Shown here: positions 53,147-61,264 of the stretch, in pieces
Position numbering within the stretch: position 1 is the first letter of the stretch
Layout of the letters: each line of letters starts with the position of its first letter
Source: RPRB01 sp035519675
Lineage (GTDB): Bacteria; Myxococcota; Myxococcia; Myxococcales; Myxococcaceae
Assembly (NCBI GenBank): GCA_035519675.1
Contig: DATIWB010000112.1
Span: 8,871-72,870, forward strand
Length of the DNA stretch: 64,000 nt
Direction of reading: 5' to 3'
The notes under the pieces: generated by a model
The model's input: only the letters and a program-made list of their open reading frames with translations
What the model was told of the DNA's origin: nothing
Database searches by the model: none
Program-made: the position numbers and the translations under genes

Positions 53147-55441
53147 ATGGCGGCCCTTCGCATTTCATGGCCCTGGGCGCTGGCCCTGGCGACGGCAGCG
53201 ACGGTGGTGGCGCTGCTCGCCGGCCGCTTTCCCGGGATCCACAACGCCGAGGACGCCGCCTACGACCTGCGGCTGACCAGCTTCTCCCCTCCGTCCGTCC
53301 GGGAAAAGGACCTGGTCATCCTCGGCGTCGACGACGCCACGGTGCAGGGGCTCCGCGCCAACGAGAGCTATGCGCGCGCCTGGGGAAACTGGCCCTATGC
53401 CCGCTCGCTCTGGGCCCGGGTGCTGACCCACCTCGAGGCGATGGGTGCCCGTGCGGTGGTGCTCGACTTCACCATGGACGAGCAGAGCACCGACCGCGGT
53501 CAGGATGCGCTCCTCCGCGAGGCCATCGCCCAGCTGCACATCCCGGTGGCGCTCGGCTACGCGGTCAACGTCCCCTCGCAGAACGGCGAGCCGCTGCCGG
53601 CAGTGACGCCCCACAACTGGACGGTGCAGAGCCGTGCGCCGCGCCCGCGGGTGAAGTCCGAGGACCCGTTCGCCCCGCCCGAGGGGACCGAGGCGCCGGC
53701 GACGCCGGAGCTGGTGGCGAGCGTCCTCGCCTTCCCGGTGCGCTCCGAGCACCCCTTGCCGGACCTCTCGGTGGACCTGCCCGGCGCTCCGCGGACGATG
53801 CGCCACCCGGTCCCGCCGGTCGCAGCGCTGCTCGACGTGGTGTCTGCGCCCGGGCTCGTGTACCCGGAGCCCGATCCGGACGGGAAGCTGCGCCGCACCC
53901 GCTTCGCCTACACCGACGGGACCAACCAGTACGTCACGCTGGCGGTGGCCCTGGCAGCGGACCTGCTCGGGGCCGACGCCCTGGTGCTCTCACCGGGAAA
54001 GCTGCAGCTGGGCTCACGCACCCTGGCCATCGACGACGACGGGAGCGCCGCGCTGGACTACGGCGGGACGCTCGGACAGCGCTTCGATGCCCGGAGCCTC
54101 CTCGCGGTGGTGGACGACTCGGTTCGCCGCGAGCACGGCGAGGCGCCACACCTCGGACCGGACTTCTTCCGCGGCAAGGTGGTGCTCATCGCCGGGTTCG
54201 CGGTGGGTACCTTCGACATGAAGGCCACCCCATTCGACAGCGCCACGGTGGGGGTGGCGAAGCCGGCGACCGAGCTGGCCTCGCTGCTCGGTGGCCGGTT
54301 CATCACCCGGGCGCCCTTCGCCGTGACCGCTGCGCTCGCGTTCCTGGTGGCACTCGGCTCGGCACTGCTCGTCCTCGCCACCCGGAACGTCTGGGTCGAG
54401 GGCCTGTGGCCTCTCGCCGCACCGGTGCTGCTGTTCCTCGGCACCGGCTGGCTCCTGGTCTCGGCCAAGCTGCAGGTGGCGCTGGTGGTCCCGGTCCTCG
54501 CGGTCTCCATCGCCAACCTGGCTGCGGTGGCAATGAACCATCTCTACGCCGACCGTGAACGCGCGCGGGTGAAGGCGATGTTCAGCCGCTACCTCTCACC
54601 GCAGGTGGTGGAGCAGCTGGTCGCCCAGCCGGAGCTGCCGCGCCTGGCCGGCGATCAGCTCGAGGTCACCGCCTTCTTCTCCGACATCAAGGGCTTCAGC
54701 ACCTTCAGCGAGCGCTTCGCCCAGGACCCTCAGGGGCTGGTCCGGGTGCTGAACACCTACCTCACGCGGGTCAGCGGGGTGCTGCTGCAGCACGGGGCCT
54801 GCCTCGACAAGTACATCGGCGACGCGGTGGTGTGCATCTTCGGCGCGCCGGTCCGCATGGAGGACCACGCGGTCCGCGCCTGTGCCGCGGCGCTCGACGT
54901 CCAGGCGGAGGTGGAACGCATCCGCACCGAGTTCGCCACCCAGGGCCTCCCCGACGTCTACACCCGGGTCGGTCTCAACACCGCGGTGATGTTCGTCGGG
55001 AACTTCGGCAGCGAGCAGCTCTTCAACTACACCGCGATGGGCGACGGGATGAACCTCGCCTCCCGGCTGGAGGGAGCCAACAAGCCGTACGGCTCGCGCA
55101 TCCTGATTGGTCCGCGGACCCAGGCGCTGGTGTCGCACGCCTTCGAGACCCGCGAGCTGGACCGGGTCCGGGTGGCGGGAAAGCACGAGGCGGTGGCCAT
55201 CCACGAGCTGCTCTCCCGCAAGGGCGAGCTGCCACCCCGGAAACACCAGATCTGCGTCCTCTACGCCGAGGGGCTCGCCCTCTGGCGGGGCGCGCGGTTC
55301 GCCGAGGCGCGCGACGTCTTCGCCCGGGCGGTCGCGGTGGACCCGGAGGACGCCCCGTCCAGGGCACTGCTGGCGCGTTGCGACAGGCACGTGACGTCGC
55401 CTCCGCCGGCTTTCGATGGAGTCGTCGACCTGGACAAGTAG
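53147..55441 (+). CDS. CHASE2-domain class III adenylate/guanylate cyclase
   Basis: A 764-residue membrane receptor cyclase. An N-terminal helix, an extracytoplasmic CHASE2 sensor (about 30-380), a three-helix membrane bundle (about 385-465), a cyclase domain (about 500-680) and a short C-terminal TPR-like tail ('AEGLALWRGARFAEARDVFA') follow in order. Metal-binding Asp are D513 ('FFSDIKGFSTF') and D559 ('YIGDAVVCIFGAP'). The ligand sensed by CHASE2 is unknown. Such proteins, numerous in myxobacteria, make cAMP in response to outside signals. Confidence 0.95.
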   Translation: MAALRISWPWALALATAATVVALLAGRFPGIHNAEDAAYDLRLTSFSPPSVREKDLVILGVDDATVQGLRANESYARAWGNWPYARSLWARVLTHLEAMGARAVVLDFTMDEQSTDRGQDALLREAIAQLHIPVALGYAVNVPSQNGEPLPAVTPHNWTVQSRAPRPRVKSEDPFAPPEGTEAPATPELVASVLAFPVRSEHPLPDLSVDLPGAPRTMRHPVPPVAALLDVVSAPGLVYPEPDPDGKLRRTRFAYTDGTNQYVTLAVALAADLLGADALVLSPGKLQLGSRTLAIDDDGSAALDYGGTLGQRFDARSLLAVVDDSVRREHGEAPHLGPDFFRGKVVLIAGFAVGTFDMKATPFDSATVGVAKPATELASLLGGRFITRAPFAVTAALAFLVALGSALLVLATRNVWVEGLWPLAAPVLLFLGTGWLLVSAKLQVALVVPVLAVSIANLAAVAMNHLYADRERARVKAMFSRYLSPQVVEQLVAQPELPRLAGDQLEVTAFFSDIKGFSTFSERFAQDPQGLVRVLNTYLTRVSGVLLQHGACLDKYIGDAVVCIFGAPVRMEDHAVRACAAALDVQAEVERIRTEFATQGLPDVYTRVGLNTAVMFVGNFGSEQLFNYTAMGDGMNLASRLEGANKPYGSRILIGPRTQALVSHAFETRELDRVRVAGKHEAVAIHELLSRKGELPPRKHQICVLYAEGLALWRGARFAEARDVFARAVAVDPEDAPSRALLARCDRHVTSPPPAFDGVVDLDK

Positions 55442-55465
55442 ACTGGCGCGCGCCTGCGGGAGGGT

Positions 55466-55996
55466 ATGCCGATGCGACAGTCAGCAGTGGTGCTCGCGCT
55501 GGTCCTGGGGGCGGGGGCGGCGTGGGCGCTCGCCCCGGGAGACCGGGTCTTCGTCCGTGGACGTGACGTGGCCGTGCTCCAGAGCGCTGCGACGAACGCG
55601 ACGACCCTGGCCAAGCTCCAGCCCGGCGACGCGGTGGTCTGGCGCGGCGCGGACAAGAAGAAGCCCACCTGGCACAAGGTGGAGGCGAAGGGGACGAGCG
55701 GGTTCGTCTACTTCGCGAACCTCTCGGTGACCCCGCCCGCCTCCGAGCTGCTCACCTCCCCCCAGGGGGCGAAGAAGGTCGACGCGCAGGCTTTCGCCAG
55801 CTCCGGCGCCGCGGGCAAGGCGCTCACCGAGGGTGCCATCCGCTACGGCAACCAGGAGGAGAAGAACAAGGGCGAGCTGCACCCGACGATGAAGGAGGCC
55901 GTCCGGCAGACGCAGACCCTGGAGGCCATCGCCGTCCAGCGCACCGACCAGGAGATCGCCGCCCAGGCGGACCGGGTCGCCGGGGAGCAGCAGTGA
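55466..55996 (+). CDS. Secreted SH3-like domain protein
   Basis: A 176-residue exported protein (signal MRQSAVVLALVLGAGAAWA; an ATG two codons earlier is also in frame). The mature N-terminus ('VFVRGRDVAVLQSAATNATT', 'WHKVEAKGTSGFVYFANLSV') is a bacterial SH3-like fold, often a peptidoglycan-binding element. The C-terminus is helical. It is coupled by GTGA to an M48 peptidase gene and may recruit or regulate it. Confidence 0.85.
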   Translation: MPMRQSAVVLALVLGAGAAWALAPGDRVFVRGRDVAVLQSAATNATTLAKLQPGDAVVWRGADKKKPTWHKVEAKGTSGFVYFANLSVTPPASELLTSPQGAKKVDAQAFASSGAAGKALTEGAIRYGNQEEKNKGELHPTMKEAVRQTQTLEAIAVQRTDQEIAAQADRVAGEQQ

Positions 55997-57075
55997 GGCG
56001 CGCGCTCCTCTCACTGGGCGCCCTGGCCCTGGTGGCCTGCAGCGCCGCCGCGGGCTTCATGAAGGGCGACACCAACTCCATCGTCAGCGGCATCGCCGAA
56101 TCGACCACCACCGTGGTGGGCCTGACCCAGGACCTCTCCAAGTGTGACCAGATCGGCGCCGCCGAGGTCACCTTCGACGAGGAGCGGACCATCGGGGGGG
56201 CGGTGGCCCTCAACTGGGTACAGCAGGGCGGCGGGCTCCTGGTCGACGTCCCGACGGGCGATGCGAGCGCCCTCGGCAACCCGAAGACGCTCGGCGTGCA
56301 GGCGACGCCCCGGAACCAGCTGCACCGGTACCTCAACGTGGTGGGGAAGAACCTCGCCTCCCGCTCCACCCGGCCCACCCTGCAGTGGACCTTCGGGGTG
56401 CTGGACTCGGAGGTGGTGAACGCCGTCTCCGCGCCCGGCGGCTATGTCTTCCTGACTCGCGGGCTGCTGAAGCGGGTGAGCAACGAGGCGGCGCTGGCCG
56501 GCGTCCTCTCGCACGAGATCGCCCACGTCACCCGCAAGGACGCCTTCGCCATCTACCAGAAGACCAAGGTCGATCAGTGCAAGAGCCTGGCGTACGCCAA
56601 GGCCGGCCAGAAGGAGGGCGCGGCGGTGCTGCGCGCCTACTCACCGGGATTCATCAACCAGGCCTATTCGGCGCTGCAGGCCTTCAGTGGTGGGGCGCTC
56701 GATCTCAATGCCGCGGCGAACAACGCGCTCCTGACGCTGTTCAGCGACGAGTTCGTGCACCGCTACCTCGAGGGCGGCTATGCCCGCGACCAGGAGATCT
56801 CCGCAGACTTGACCGGGCTCGAGCTGGCAGTGGCCTCCGGGTACAGCCCGCGTGGCTTCGTGGACTTCATCGGCGCGCTGCCTCCGGGACAGAACTTCTG
56901 GGCCCACCACCCCGCCCCGAGCGACCGGGTGGCCTCGATGAAGCTGCTCCTCGGCAAGACGCGACTGGCGAGCGCGACCTCCGGCCCGCCGGGCTCGCCG
57001 TTCTCCCCCTTCAGCCAGGACATGTCGGCTCTGCCGCTGGTGCCGCTGCGAGACGAGCTGGCTGCGGCGCGCTGA
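55993..57075 (+). CDS. M48-family metallopeptidase lipoprotein
   Basis: A 360-residue Zn peptidase with a lipoprotein signal (LALVACSAA). The zinc motif is HEIAH at 174-178 ('VLSHEIAHVTRKDAF') and the third ligand is likely in 'DQEISADLTGLELA'. It matches periplasmic M48 relatives such as BepA/LoiP, which act in outer-membrane protein quality control. Start GTG overlaps the SH3-like gene's stop. A 60-bp direct repeat begins at its stop codon. Confidence 0.9.
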   Translation: MRRALLSLGALALVACSAAAGFMKGDTNSIVSGIAESTTTVVGLTQDLSKCDQIGAAEVTFDEERTIGGAVALNWVQQGGGLLVDVPTGDASALGNPKTLGVQATPRNQLHRYLNVVGKNLASRSTRPTLQWTFGVLDSEVVNAVSAPGGYVFLTRGLLKRVSNEAALAGVLSHEIAHVTRKDAFAIYQKTKVDQCKSLAYAKAGQKEGAAVLRAYSPGFINQAYSALQAFSGGALDLNAAANNALLTLFSDEFVHRYLEGGYARDQEISADLTGLELAVASGYSPRGFVDFIGALPPGQNFWAHHPAPSDRVASMKLLLGKTRLASATSGPPGSPFSPFSQDMSALPLVPLRDELAAAR

Positions 57076-57133
57076 CCTCGTCGACGATTGCCAGCTTGAG
57101 ACCACTTCACCGTGGGCCTCGACTGCGGCCGCC
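57074..57133. repeat. 60-bp direct repeat, copy 1
   Basis: This 60-base unit, starting at the last two bases of the M48 gene, recurs at 57160-57219 with a single difference (T/C at the eighth position). Each ends in GACTGCGGCCGCC, a NotI-type site. A third partial piece of that ending lies between the copies (57144-57156). It has no coding content. Confidence 0.9.
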
Positions 57134-57159
57134 CTGACGAATCTGACTGCGGCCGCCTG

Positions 57160-57219
57160 GACCTCGCCGACGATTGCCAGCTTGAGACCACTTCACCGTG
57201 GGCCTCGACTGCGGCCGCC
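57160..57219. repeat. 60-bp direct repeat, copy 2
   Basis: Second copy, 86 bp downstream of copy 1 start to start, ending six bases before the pomX stop codon. Duplication is recent given 59/60 identity. Confidence 0.9.
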
Positions 57220-57224
57220 ATGAC

Positions 57225-58538
57225 CTACCTGCGCGCGGCCTCGGTCAGGGCGCGGTGGACCGACTCCAGCGCCTTCCGGGCCTCGAGCAGCTCCGCGCGC
57301 TCGGCGGTGAGGTCCGCCACCTGCCGGGCCAGGGTGTCGCGCTCGGCGCTGAGCACCTCCACGCTCTTCCGGAGCTGCACCGAGTCGTCGCGGAAGCGCT
57401 CCAGCTCCCCCGCCAGCCGCTCCTCCTCGGAGAGGCTGTCGGCGAGCTCGGCGTCCTTCTTCGTCAGCTCGGCGGAGAGCCGTTCACGCTCCTGGTGCTC
57501 GGCCGCGGCCTGGGTCCGTGCATCCTGCACCGCGAGCAGCGCCTCGTCGCGCTCCCCCTCGACCGAGTGCAGCTCCCGCTCGAGCTCGGAGAGGAGACCG
57601 GCGCGCTCCTCCATCTGCGCCACCAGCCGGCGGGCCTCCTCCACGCGCCCCCGGGCCTCCTCGGTCGCGCGCTCGGCGGCGCGGCGGGCCACGTCCAGGT
57701 CGTGTTGGAGCGCGGCGTTGTGCTGCTTCGCCGCGGTCAGCTCCGACTGCAGCTGGGCGATCCGCTCCACCGCGAGGACGCCCGCGGCGGCCACGCTGGT
57801 GGGCAACGGCTCCGGGCGGGGATGCTCGCGAACGGTGCGCAGCCGCTCGCGGAGCCGCTCCCGGCGAGCGGCGTTGTCATCCGAGGGCGGCAAGGACGGA
57901 CGGTGGGCGACGGGCTCGACCGTCGTCGGGACGACGGTCTCGGTGCGCACGGGCGCCGCCGGGCGGCGGTCCGTGCCCGCTGCGGACGCGGGAGTCGCCG
58001 GCGCCGGTGGTCGTGCGGCGGCCGTCGCCTGACGGGCGGCCGTCGCGGGCGAGGAGGCACGTCCGGAGGGCGTGGGAGACGAGGGGGCGGCAGGAGCGCG
58101 GGCAGCGATTCGCTGTGCCTCGGAGGCGCGGTGGGCCGAGGGTGGGCCCGGGACCACGGTCGACCCGGAGGGCGCGGAGCCATGAGAGGAGGCGGTCGCC
58201 CCTCGCGCACGGGCGCCGACCGCCACCGTGACCCGCTCTTCCTCCACCGCCGGCTCGGCCACCGCGGCGGTTCCGCGCAAGGTCGCCTCCACCCGGCTCC
58301 GGGTCGAGACCTCCTCCTCCTCGGCAGCCGTCGCCCGGGCGGCCGCGGCCAGTACCTCGCGGGCGGTAGGCACCGGCCCCTCCGCGGCGGGCTGCTGGCC
58401 CGCGACCTGCGCCGCGACCTCGTAGACCCAGTCCTCGTCGGGCGCGCGGATCTCGGGCCCGGCCGGCTCGGGCGACGACCCACCGAGCTTCAGCCGCGGC
58501 TTGGCGCGGGACACGTTCTGATCGAAGGCTTTCTTCAT
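57225..58538 (-). CDS. pomX: PomX-like cell-division scaffold
   Basis: A 437-residue protein: a conserved N-terminal peptide (MKKAFDQNVSRAKPRLKLG), a long Ala/Pro-rich disordered stretch (about 40-230) and a C-terminal coiled coil (about 230-437, 'LQSELTAAKQHNAALQHDLD'). In Myxococcus, PomX is a coiled-coil filament that activates the ATPase PomZ through its N-terminal peptide, with Lys13 and Arg15 as important residues; here K13-P14-R15 are present. Start ATG has GGGGAG. It is last in a PomY-PomZ-PomX operon, the Myxococcus gene order. The PomX call relies strongly on this synteny. Confidence 0.87.
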   Translation of the reverse strand: MKKAFDQNVSRAKPRLKLGGSSPEPAGPEIRAPDEDWVYEVAAQVAGQQPAAEGPVPTAREVLAAAARATAAEEEEVSTRSRVEATLRGTAAVAEPAVEEERVTVAVGARARGATASSHGSAPSGSTVVPGPPSAHRASEAQRIAARAPAAPSSPTPSGRASSPATAARQATAAARPPAPATPASAAGTDRRPAAPVRTETVVPTTVEPVAHRPSLPPSDDNAARRERLRERLRTVREHPRPEPLPTSVAAAGVLAVERIAQLQSELTAAKQHNAALQHDLDVARRAAERATEEARGRVEEARRLVAQMEERAGLLSELERELHSVEGERDEALLAVQDARTQAAAEHQERERLSAELTKKDAELADSLSEEERLAGELERFRDDSVQLRKSVEVLSAERDTLARQVADLTAERAELLEARKALESVHRALTEAARR

Positions 58539-58548
58539 CGGCTCTCCC

Positions 58549-59502
58549 CTACCCTGCCCGCACGTCGGTGGCGGCCCGTGCCCTGGACTGCTCCAGCCGG
58601 TGCAGCACTTCCCTGAGGAACGCGTCCACGTCGTGCGCGCCCTTCGAGTCACGCTCGGCCATGAAGACCGGAACGCCCTCGCTCGAGGCCTGGGCGAACT
58701 TGGTGCATTGCCGGACCAGGGTGGTCAGGAGGTACTCCGGGTAGTGCTCCCGCAGCGCGGCCAGGGCCTCCTTGGCCAGCTTGTAAGTCTGGTTGTAGGC
58801 GTTGACGACGATGAACACGTGGTCGAGGACGTGGTTCAGGTCCTCCTCGAGGCTCTGCACCGTCTCGAAGAGCAGCTTCAGCCCGTGGAACGACAGGAAG
58901 TCCGGCAGCACCGGGACGAAGAGGTCCTGCGCCGCCATGAGCGCGTTGAGGTTCAGGAGCCCGAAGGAGGGCGGGGCGTCGAAGACCACCACGTCGTAGC
59001 GGTCCTCGACCTCCTCCACCGCCTTGCGGAGCTTGAACTCCCGGCCGGCCATGGGCATCAGCGCCAGGTCCACGGTGCTCATCCCGAGGTTGCTGGGGAC
59101 GAAGTCCAGGTTGGGCAGGGGCGTGTGCTGGATGGCCTCGGACAGCGGCACCTTCCGCACCAGCACGTGGAGCAAGGTCTTCTCGAAGTCCTCGCCCTCG
59201 TAGCCGAGGCACTTGGTGGCATGGCCCTGGCTGTCGAGGTCCACCAGGAGCACCGCGTACCCCAGCTCCGCCAGGCGGAAAGCGTACGAGGTGGAGAGCG
59301 ACGTCTTCCCGGTGCCGCCCTTGAAGTTGAGGAAGAGCTGCTTCCGCCGGCCGAGCGTGCGCGGGTAGAGCCGGAGCGCCTTGCGCAGCGCCCAGAGGTC
59401 CTGCCCGGTGTAGCTCTCCTGGGCCAGCGCAGATCGGAGCGCCTTGGGCGGGATGCCGAGCAGCTCGGCGGTCGTCTTCGGGGTGTAGATGGGGATGTCC
59501 AT
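58549..59502 (-). CDS. pomZ: PomZ-like ParA/MinD ATPase
   Basis: A 317-residue P-loop ATPase. The deviant Walker A is KGGTGKT at 61-67 ('FKGGTGKTSLSTSY') and the switch/Walker A' has 'VDLDSQGHATKCLGYEG' with D90; 'VVVFDAPPSF' is Walker B. The numbering of G62, K66 and D90 matches the residues described for Myxococcus PomZ. PomZ binds DNA nonspecifically and carries the PomX/PomY cluster over the nucleoid to mid-cell. The ATG at 59502 is preferred; an upstream in-frame extension is not protein-like. Ten bases separate it from pomX. Confidence 0.9.
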   Translation of the reverse strand: MDIPIYTPKTTAELLGIPPKALRSALAQESYTGQDLWALRKALRLYPRTLGRRKQLFLNFKGGTGKTSLSTSYAFRLAELGYAVLLVDLDSQGHATKCLGYEGEDFEKTLLHVLVRKVPLSEAIQHTPLPNLDFVPSNLGMSTVDLALMPMAGREFKLRKAVEEVEDRYDVVVFDAPPSFGLLNLNALMAAQDLFVPVLPDFLSFHGLKLLFETVQSLEEDLNHVLDHVFIVVNAYNQTYKLAKEALAALREHYPEYLLTTLVRQCTKFAQASSEGVPVFMAERDSKGAHDVDAFLREVLHRLEQSRARAATDVRAG

Positions 59503-59522
59503 CTGGTCAGTCCTCGTGCTCG

Positions 59523-61202
59523 TCAGGCGACGAACAGCTTCGCCCCGCGGCGGACCACCTGCCCGCGCGCCGTGAGAAGTGCTGCGGCTTCGATCACCCG
59601 CTCGTCCGTCACACCCAGGTGCGTCGCCAGGTCCAACACCGTGCGCCCGCGCATCGAGGTGCGGAGCTCCGAGGCGATCTGCATGCAGAGCGCCTCGTCG
59701 GCGTGCAGGCTCGCCCCGGCGTGCTCCCGGGCAGGTGAGGGGAGCGCCACCTCGATGTGGGCCGGCTCGGGAGCGGACCAGGTGGGTGCCGGCACCGGCA
59801 GGGAGTCCCCGGGGGCGGTCTCGAGCTCGGACCACGGACCGACCGTCTCCGGCTCGGGCGCAGCGTCCAGGACAGGGCGACGCGGGGCGAGGGCCAGCGC
59901 CCGGGCGCGCTGCGACAGGGGCACCGGGGGGACCGTCGCCAGCCGACGCACCTCTCGCCGGCGCTCCTCGTCGGAGAGCGTGGCGACGTGCCCCACGTCC
60001 ATCCCGAGGAGGCCCGACAGACTCCGGGCCGCTGCGCGGCGGACGCCGAGGTCCTGATCCTCCAGCGCCCCGAGCAGCCGCGTGCGGGCCTGCTCGCCTC
60101 CGGCTGCCCCGGTGGCAAGGACGGCCAGCCGCCGGACCTCGGGGTCCGGATCACGGGAGACCTGCCGCTCCAGCTCGAGCATTCGCTCCGGGCCCAGCGA
60201 CACCGCCAGGAGCGCGGTCCGCCGACGCACCGAGGCGTCCGGGTCGTGCGCCGCGCGTGAGAGGTGCGCCGGGGCCGCTTCCGGATCCAGATGGGTGATG
60301 GCCCGGAGCGCCGCGATGCGCACCACCGACTCCGGAGCGCCGAGCAGCGGCTCGACGACCGCCGCCCCCTCGCGGCTGGCCAGGCCGCGAAAGGCCTCGA
60401 GCAGGGCGACCAGCACCGTCTCCTCCCGCTCCGCATGGAGGGCCACCGCCAGGGCGGGAGCGGCGGTACGGTCGCCGAGCGCGCGCAGGCGCTCGGCGGC
60501 GCGCGACCGGGCCGAGGGATCCGGGCTCGAGAGCTCGCGGATGGAGAAGCCGAACAGGCTCTCCTCACCCACCCTCGGGCTCGGCGGCACGGCGAGCCGG
60601 CCCTGCTCGAAGAGACGCTCGGCCTCGCGGGTCACGGCGAGGATGGTGGCCGCCGAGGAGACGGGCGGCTCGGGCGCGCTCCGGGGAGGGGTCGGAGAAC
60701 GCATCGACGGCCACGCCGGCCCGGCCGACGCCACCACTGTCTCCAGGGCCGGCGCCTCGGCGCGCACCGAAGTCGCCACCTCGGGTGCAGGCTCCGTAAG
60801 CCTGGCTGCAGGAGCCTCGGGCACCCTGAGCGCGAGCGCCTCGGCCCGCAGGTCGGCGATGAACCCGGCGAGGTCGAAGTCGAGCCCGGCCTCGTGGCCC
60901 TGGATGCGCGCCGCCTCCAGCACCTTCCCCATCAGCCCGGCCCGCTCGCCTCGCATCGCCTCGAGCACCCGGGCGCCTTCCTCGCGGTCGCGGTGGGCCC
61001 GGCCGAGCTCCACCTCCAGCTCGGCCACCCGGCGGCGCAGGTCCACCTCGCGCTGGGAGGCGGCGGCGAGATCGGCGCGCAGGGCATCGGCCTCCGCCCG
61101 GAGTGTCGCCGCATCTGCCTGAAGCGTCTCCGAGCGTGCCTCGAAATAGACGATCTTCTCGAGGGCACTCCGGAGGAGCGCCTCTGCCCGTCCATCGCTC
61201 AC
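59523..61202 (-). CDS. pomY: PomY-like division-site protein (coiled coil plus HEAT repeats)
   Basis: A 559-residue protein. Residues 1-90 are a coiled coil, then a Pro/Ala linker and Armadillo/HEAT-type helical repeats (about 210-400: 'AAERLRALGDRTAAPALAVA', 'RDPDPEVRRLAVLATGAAGG'). A C-terminal winged-helix-like domain follows ('GRTVLDLATHLGVTDERVIE', 'AAALLTARGQVVRRGAKLFV'). Coiled coil plus HEAT next to a ParA and a PomX-like gene is the PomY pattern; Myxococcus PomY recruits FtsZ. The start is GTG without a ribosome site. The C-terminal domain deserves attention as I do not know it as a PomY feature. Confidence 0.8.
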   Translation of the reverse strand: MSDGRAEALLRSALEKIVYFEARSETLQADAATLRAEADALRADLAAASQREVDLRRRVAELEVELGRAHRDREEGARVLEAMRGERAGLMGKVLEAARIQGHEAGLDFDLAGFIADLRAEALALRVPEAPAARLTEPAPEVATSVRAEAPALETVVASAGPAWPSMRSPTPPRSAPEPPVSSAATILAVTREAERLFEQGRLAVPPSPRVGEESLFGFSIRELSSPDPSARSRAAERLRALGDRTAAPALAVALHAEREETVLVALLEAFRGLASREGAAVVEPLLGAPESVVRIAALRAITHLDPEAAPAHLSRAAHDPDASVRRRTALLAVSLGPERMLELERQVSRDPDPEVRRLAVLATGAAGGEQARTRLLGALEDQDLGVRRAAARSLSGLLGMDVGHVATLSDEERRREVRRLATVPPVPLSQRARALALAPRRPVLDAAPEPETVGPWSELETAPGDSLPVPAPTWSAPEPAHIEVALPSPAREHAGASLHADEALCMQIASELRTSMRGRTVLDLATHLGVTDERVIEAAALLTARGQVVRRGAKLFVA

Positions 61203-61211
61203 CGGCCGGGC

Positions 61212-61217
61212 AGTGTA
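61212..61217 (-). promoter_or_regulatory. Possible -10 of the pom operon
   Basis: On the minus strand TACACT lies about ten bases before the GTG of pomY. A start about seven bases on would fall within a few bases of the GTG, consistent with a leaderless message. No good -35 is seen, so this is tentative. Confidence 0.25.
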
Positions 61218-61264
61218 CAGGGGTGATCCGTCGTCGCCAGTCTTGTGACACCTGCGACAGGAAG

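Noticed and set aside
57074..57219. CRISPR array or phage attachment site.
   Set aside because: Only two copies, unit too long, no cas genes and no integrase nearby.
58549..59502. Chromosome- or plasmid-partition ParA.
   Set aside because: No ParB or parS is next to it; PomX- and PomY-like partners flank it instead.
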